Shown piece by piece: positions 60,790 to 64,000 of a stretch of 64,000 bases of DNA. A program made the translations under genes and the position numbers. A model generated the notes under the pieces. It did not search any database and was not told the DNA's origin. It was given only the letters and a program-made list of their open reading frames with translations. This stretch comes from Musa acuminata AAA Group (Eukaryota; Streptophyta; Magnoliopsida; Zingiberales; Musaceae), in contig NC_088357.1 in NCBI RefSeq assembly GCF_036884655.1, forward strand, positions 6,581,501 to 6,645,500. Reading direction: 5' to 3'. Position 1 is the stretch's first letter; every line of letters begins with the position of its first letter.

Positions 60790-61799
60790 CAGTGATTTAA
60801 AAAGCGCTAGGCGCCAAAAGGCGCCAAGGTCCACAAACGCCCGAGGCGCTAGGCGCTCGCCCGAGCGAAGCGAGGCGCTAAATTATAAAAATATATAATA
60901 TAATTATTTAAAATTATCTAAATTATAAAAATATATAATATAATTATAACAATAATTTCAAATAAATAAAAATTAACAACATTAAAATCAAAATAATATA
61001 TTATTAATCTATTAACAAAAAATTAATCATTTTAAAATTCAAATAAACTTAATATTAAGAGTATACTGAGCCTGATGGAGAAACGAGGAAGTAGCGGCGA
61101 GCGGCGGCGGCAACAGCAGCGGCGAGCGACGGCAGCGGCAGCGGGAAAGGGAAAGGGAGCGGAAGGCGCGAGCAGCGGGAGGCCTCGAGGGAGGCGCGAG
61201 CAGCGGGAAGGCTCACAGGAGGGCTCGCAGGAGGCAAGAGGGCTCGTGGGAGGCGCGAGCAGCGGGAGGGCTCGCGGGAGGCGTGAGCAGCGAGAAGGCT
61301 CGCGGGAGGGCTCGCAGGAGACGCGAGCAGCGAGAGGGCTCGCGGGAGGCACGAGCAGCGAGAGGGCTCGCAGGAGGCGCGAGCAGCGGGAAGGCTCGCG
61401 AGAGGGCTCGCAGGAGGCGCGAGCAGCGGGAAGGCTCGCGGGAGGGCTCGCGGGAGGCGCGAGCAGCGGCAGCGAGCGACGAGATCGCGATCGGGATCGA
61501 GAGCGGCAGCGGCAGCAGGTTAGTGTTGGGTTAGGGTTAGGGTTGGGGTTATATCGGTTTAGTTGGTTCGATTGAACCAACTAACAACCGAACCAGGACC
61601 GAACCAGACCTAAAATTCTGGTTCGGTCGCCTTGGTTTACCCAAGCGCTCGCCCGAAGCGCCCAGCGCCTGGGCTCGGGCGAGCGCCCAGGCGGCGCCTG
61701 TTTGAAGCGCGCTGCCTGGGACATTAGCGAGGCGCTCGGGCCTCGCCTCGCCTCGCCCGAGCGCTTATGCGAGCGCCCGAGCGCCTTTTGCAATCACTG
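60790..61799. mobile_element. Non-autonomous hAT-like TIR element (1,010 bp)
   Basis: The ends CAGTGATTTAAAAAGCGCTA and the complement of GCGCCTTTTGCAATCACTG form imperfect terminal inverted repeats. The 8-bp flanks ATATTATT (60782-60789) and CTGTTATT (61800-61807) are a target duplication with two changes, and the empty site CTGTTATT is seen in the sister repeat near 38277. Eight-base duplications and CAGTG-like ends fit hAT. No transposase is present; the interior is GC-rich GCGC-type repeat flanking a minisatellite. Confidence 0.75.
61150..61480 (+). repeat. GC-rich minisatellite inside the hAT element
   Basis: Imperfect units such as GGAGGCGCGAGCAGCGGGA and GGGCTCGCGGGAGGC alternate in tandem, leaving open frames on both strands that I consider chance. 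Confidence 0.8.
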
Positions 61800-61877
61800 C
61801 TGTTATTAGAGTTTTAGGATTAATGATAAGTGTACAAAGCAATTCAAAAGATTTATCAAAAAATTCAAGAAAGGATC

Positions 61878-62093
61878 CTGCTTAGAAATACAATTATCTA
61901 AATGATTCTTTTAATTTAATATCATATTTATATTTATATAATCATATTTGTCAATTATATTATATAATTTTTATATTTTAATGTTTCAGAACCCCTTGCT
62001 TTGCTTGGGTGGGTGTTTAGGAGAGCGCCTAGCGCCTCAAGCATTTTTAGGCCCTGACGCCTTTTAGCAACTAGCACTTTTTAAATCACTAGC
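61878..62093. repeat. Probable fragment of a second GCGC-type TIR element
   Basis: The end of this stretch (GACGCCTTTTAGCAACTAGC...TTTAAATCACTA) resembles the terminus of the element at 60790, and AGAGCGCCTAGCGCCTC is a diverged subterminal motif. The other end was not defined. Confidence 0.45.
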
Positions 62094-63068
62094 TCTATCA
62101 TTAGTTATTTGCAGGCTATAAACTAACAGTTTTCCACAAATCTAGCAAGTGATAGTAGTTGGTAGACTAGTTTGAGAGGGATAATGTGGCAAACAAAAAA
62201 GATCAAAAGGGATAAATGCTTTTTAGTGAGCGATTGGTAGTTCGTAAATGACCGATGAAAAATTGTATCCATCGAGCCCACAAAGCAGCCAACAAACTTG
62301 CAGTGTTTATGATAGTTCTATGAGACTCATCCTTTTGCCTTTGGCCTAGCTGTGATGAGAAATTGCCATGGACGGATCAAAAATAGTCATTCGCCAGAAA
62401 TCGCCAACATGCGCTAAACAGCATGCAGGTGGCAAAAGATGGCATATCTAACAACCAAGGTAGCAATGATGCTTCGAGGTCATGAAGATGTGAAGATGGG
62501 CCAGGATTTTGGGTAGATAAGCATATGGGACAATGGAGGGAAGAGGATAGCTCACAGGTTAAGTGCATTGTGAACACAAACTCATTCTTTGTAGTTGAAC
62601 CCATTAAATACAACATCAAATCCATTTAAGCCTCATCGGTTTGACTTACTAGAATAATTAAGTCGATGGTGCATCAATCTCATCAAAGTCGATGGATTTT
62701 GAGTAAGCGACAGACTGTCCTAGAGCTGTGCTTCGTCCGGGTGTGACTCGAGAGCGGGTGGACGAAAGTCGATTGCTAAAGGAGCGAACACAAACAAAGG
62801 TGGCAAAGGCCCTGCGATGTGCTGATAGATGGCACACATGGAGAGATCACAGTCCAAGTTTCTCTTGCGATGTGCTGCGATGTGAGGGGACTTAATCATA
62901 CAAAGGTATGATTGGAGCAACTGGAGAGTTGGACTGCTCCAGAGCTCATATTCGCTTAAGGGAGCCTGACAAGTCAGAGGACAAGGCCGAGTAAGTGAAC
63001 GTTGCTACCAAGGAAGCTAAGAAAAACAGAATCAGCATAAGCCCTACAATATAATGGCGGAGGCCATA
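62094..63068. other. Spacer, no gene recognised
   Basis: Only short ORFs are present and no family motif was recognised. Confidence 0.5.
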
Positions 63069-64000
63069 CATGGGAGTTGCAGTCTGTCTATCCATCGAAC
63101 AAGAGGAACTATTTAGAGAACACAAAGGTGTTGAAACAAGTGCTCGAAAGGGGCGAGAAAGCGACGATGAGTCTAAAGGGACTCAACTACCCAAAACCAA
63201 GAGTCGATTAGAATGGAGGTGGACTCGGAAGAGTGCCACAACGCCGCATAGGCGGATCTACCGATCACAAAGAAAGGGATATAGATGCGAGACAACGGAT
63301 AGTAGTGTCATGGTACCATAAAGGCAGGACTTCTGTGGAGTCATCGATCACTTGCTCTCAGGGAGAGAGAGCATTGGTCGTGGAAGGGGCCAAGGAGGTA
63401 GAGAATGCAGAGGCAAACTCCAAGTACCGAGATAAGACAGAAGGGCAGAGGCTAAGGAATTTCGTAAGACCGGTGTCAACGAGCTTCTTATAAAGATAGC
63501 CGAAAGCAAAGAACTTCGAGTCGATACGAGAGACCAAAGAACGAAGTAGGCAATACGCAATGTTGTGCCTTTGTTACTCAAAGGAGTAGGTGACAGAAAT
63601 GATGAAGAAGGCGTTACAATCCCAGAGGTGACCAAAACTATTAGAGACTTACTCTAAGTCGGGACAAAAATTTTATTCTTTTTAGGCAAAACTTCTTGCA
63701 TTCCAGAAGTTCGATAGCAATGAGACGACGAATTATAATAGCTAATTCAACGCAATGAATGGAAACACTTCGAGTGCTTCGAAAGTGTGAGCAAAGAGCA
63801 GATGAAGGCTAGTAACCAGCTCGATGTATGAAGTACAACCTTTGAGGAGGTATTCGAAGTCGAGTAACATTTGTCGTCTCAACCTTTAAGAAATTGGGCG
63901 AAATCGAATACCACAATTCTCTGATTTATCCAGTATAAGAGCTTTGCACAAGTTCAAAGACCCTTCGAAGGAACCTAATAGAAGACAATAGTTGACAAAT
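63069..64000 (+). repeat. Repeat family, second copy, running off the window
   Basis: This is a direct copy of 40187-41114. It continues past the window end. Confidence 0.85.

Larger units (their letters stand above)
60291..61877 (+). repeat. Dispersed repeat, copy 2, interrupted by an hAT element
   Basis: This parallels 37800-38357 with small changes. The 1,010-bp TIR element at 60790-61799 is inserted near its 3' end. Confidence 0.75.

Noticed and set aside
61530..61556. Telomere-like GGGTTAGGGTTAGGGTTGGGG
   Set aside because: It has only a few irregular units, is TTAGGG-like and not the usual plant TTTAGGG, and lies inside the hAT element.
61032..61580. 180-codon ORFs in the GC-rich tandem array
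   Set aside because: They arise from the minisatellite repeat; no start context, motif or conservation.
1..64000. CRISPR arrays, bacterial operons, tRNA or rRNA genes
   Set aside because: No such structure was seen; the window is plant nuclear DNA.

Overview
This looks like nuclear DNA of a flowering plant, most likely a monocot. Genes are split by GT-AG introns, coding exons are GC-rich in third positions while spacers are AT-rich, and the single-copy genes (a DYW-class PPR protein, ARP7, a reticulon, a NAC factor, histidinol dehydrogenase) are plant families. A commelinid monocot such as banana or a relative is plausible, but that is inference.

Region by region: (1) 1-1163 is the relic of an antisense gene from a Ty3/gypsy Tat-lineage retrotransposon. 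(2) 3027-32198 and 47233-52140 hold four copies (A, B, C, D) of one duplicated unit built around a three-exon patatin-like gene (pPLAIII type). All four carry the same 554-bp solo LTR in intron 2. A (+) and B (-) converge as an inverted repeat centred near 7430. B's upstream flank is split by a complete 9,853-bp Ty3/gypsy element (11902-21754). Intron 2 of C is split by a very young 5,462-bp Ty1/copia element (24319-29780) with an intact 1,316-aa polyprotein. Only copy D reads open through all three exons. A has an 11-bp frameshift deletion; B and C lost a splice acceptor and gained CGA-to-TGA stops. (3) 33768-36183 is an intact PPR-DYW gene, with a small first exon of an AIM24-like gene facing away from it at 36836. 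(4) 37800-41685 is dispersed and inverted repeat DNA. (5) 43742-44505 holds the last two exons of a reticulon, and 46591-46753 is NAC exon 1, cut short by the arrival of unit D. (6) 52735-54364 holds the last four exons of ARP7 (-). (7) 54632-60288 is a near-perfect 5.66-kb palindrome carrying scrambled histidinol dehydrogenase exons in both arms; it removes the ARP7 5' end. (8) 60289-64000 is repeat DNA, including a 1,010-bp hAT-like TIR element with an 8-bp target duplication.

The window is therefore dominated by segmental duplication, inversion and nested transposition around a few single-copy genes. The points of most interest are the convergent patatin-like copies, which could make double-stranded RNA against the one intact copy; the spliced antisense gene of the Tat element, seen twice with the same intron; and the exact palindrome of gene fragments. 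All calls come from reading the sequence; no database search was run.
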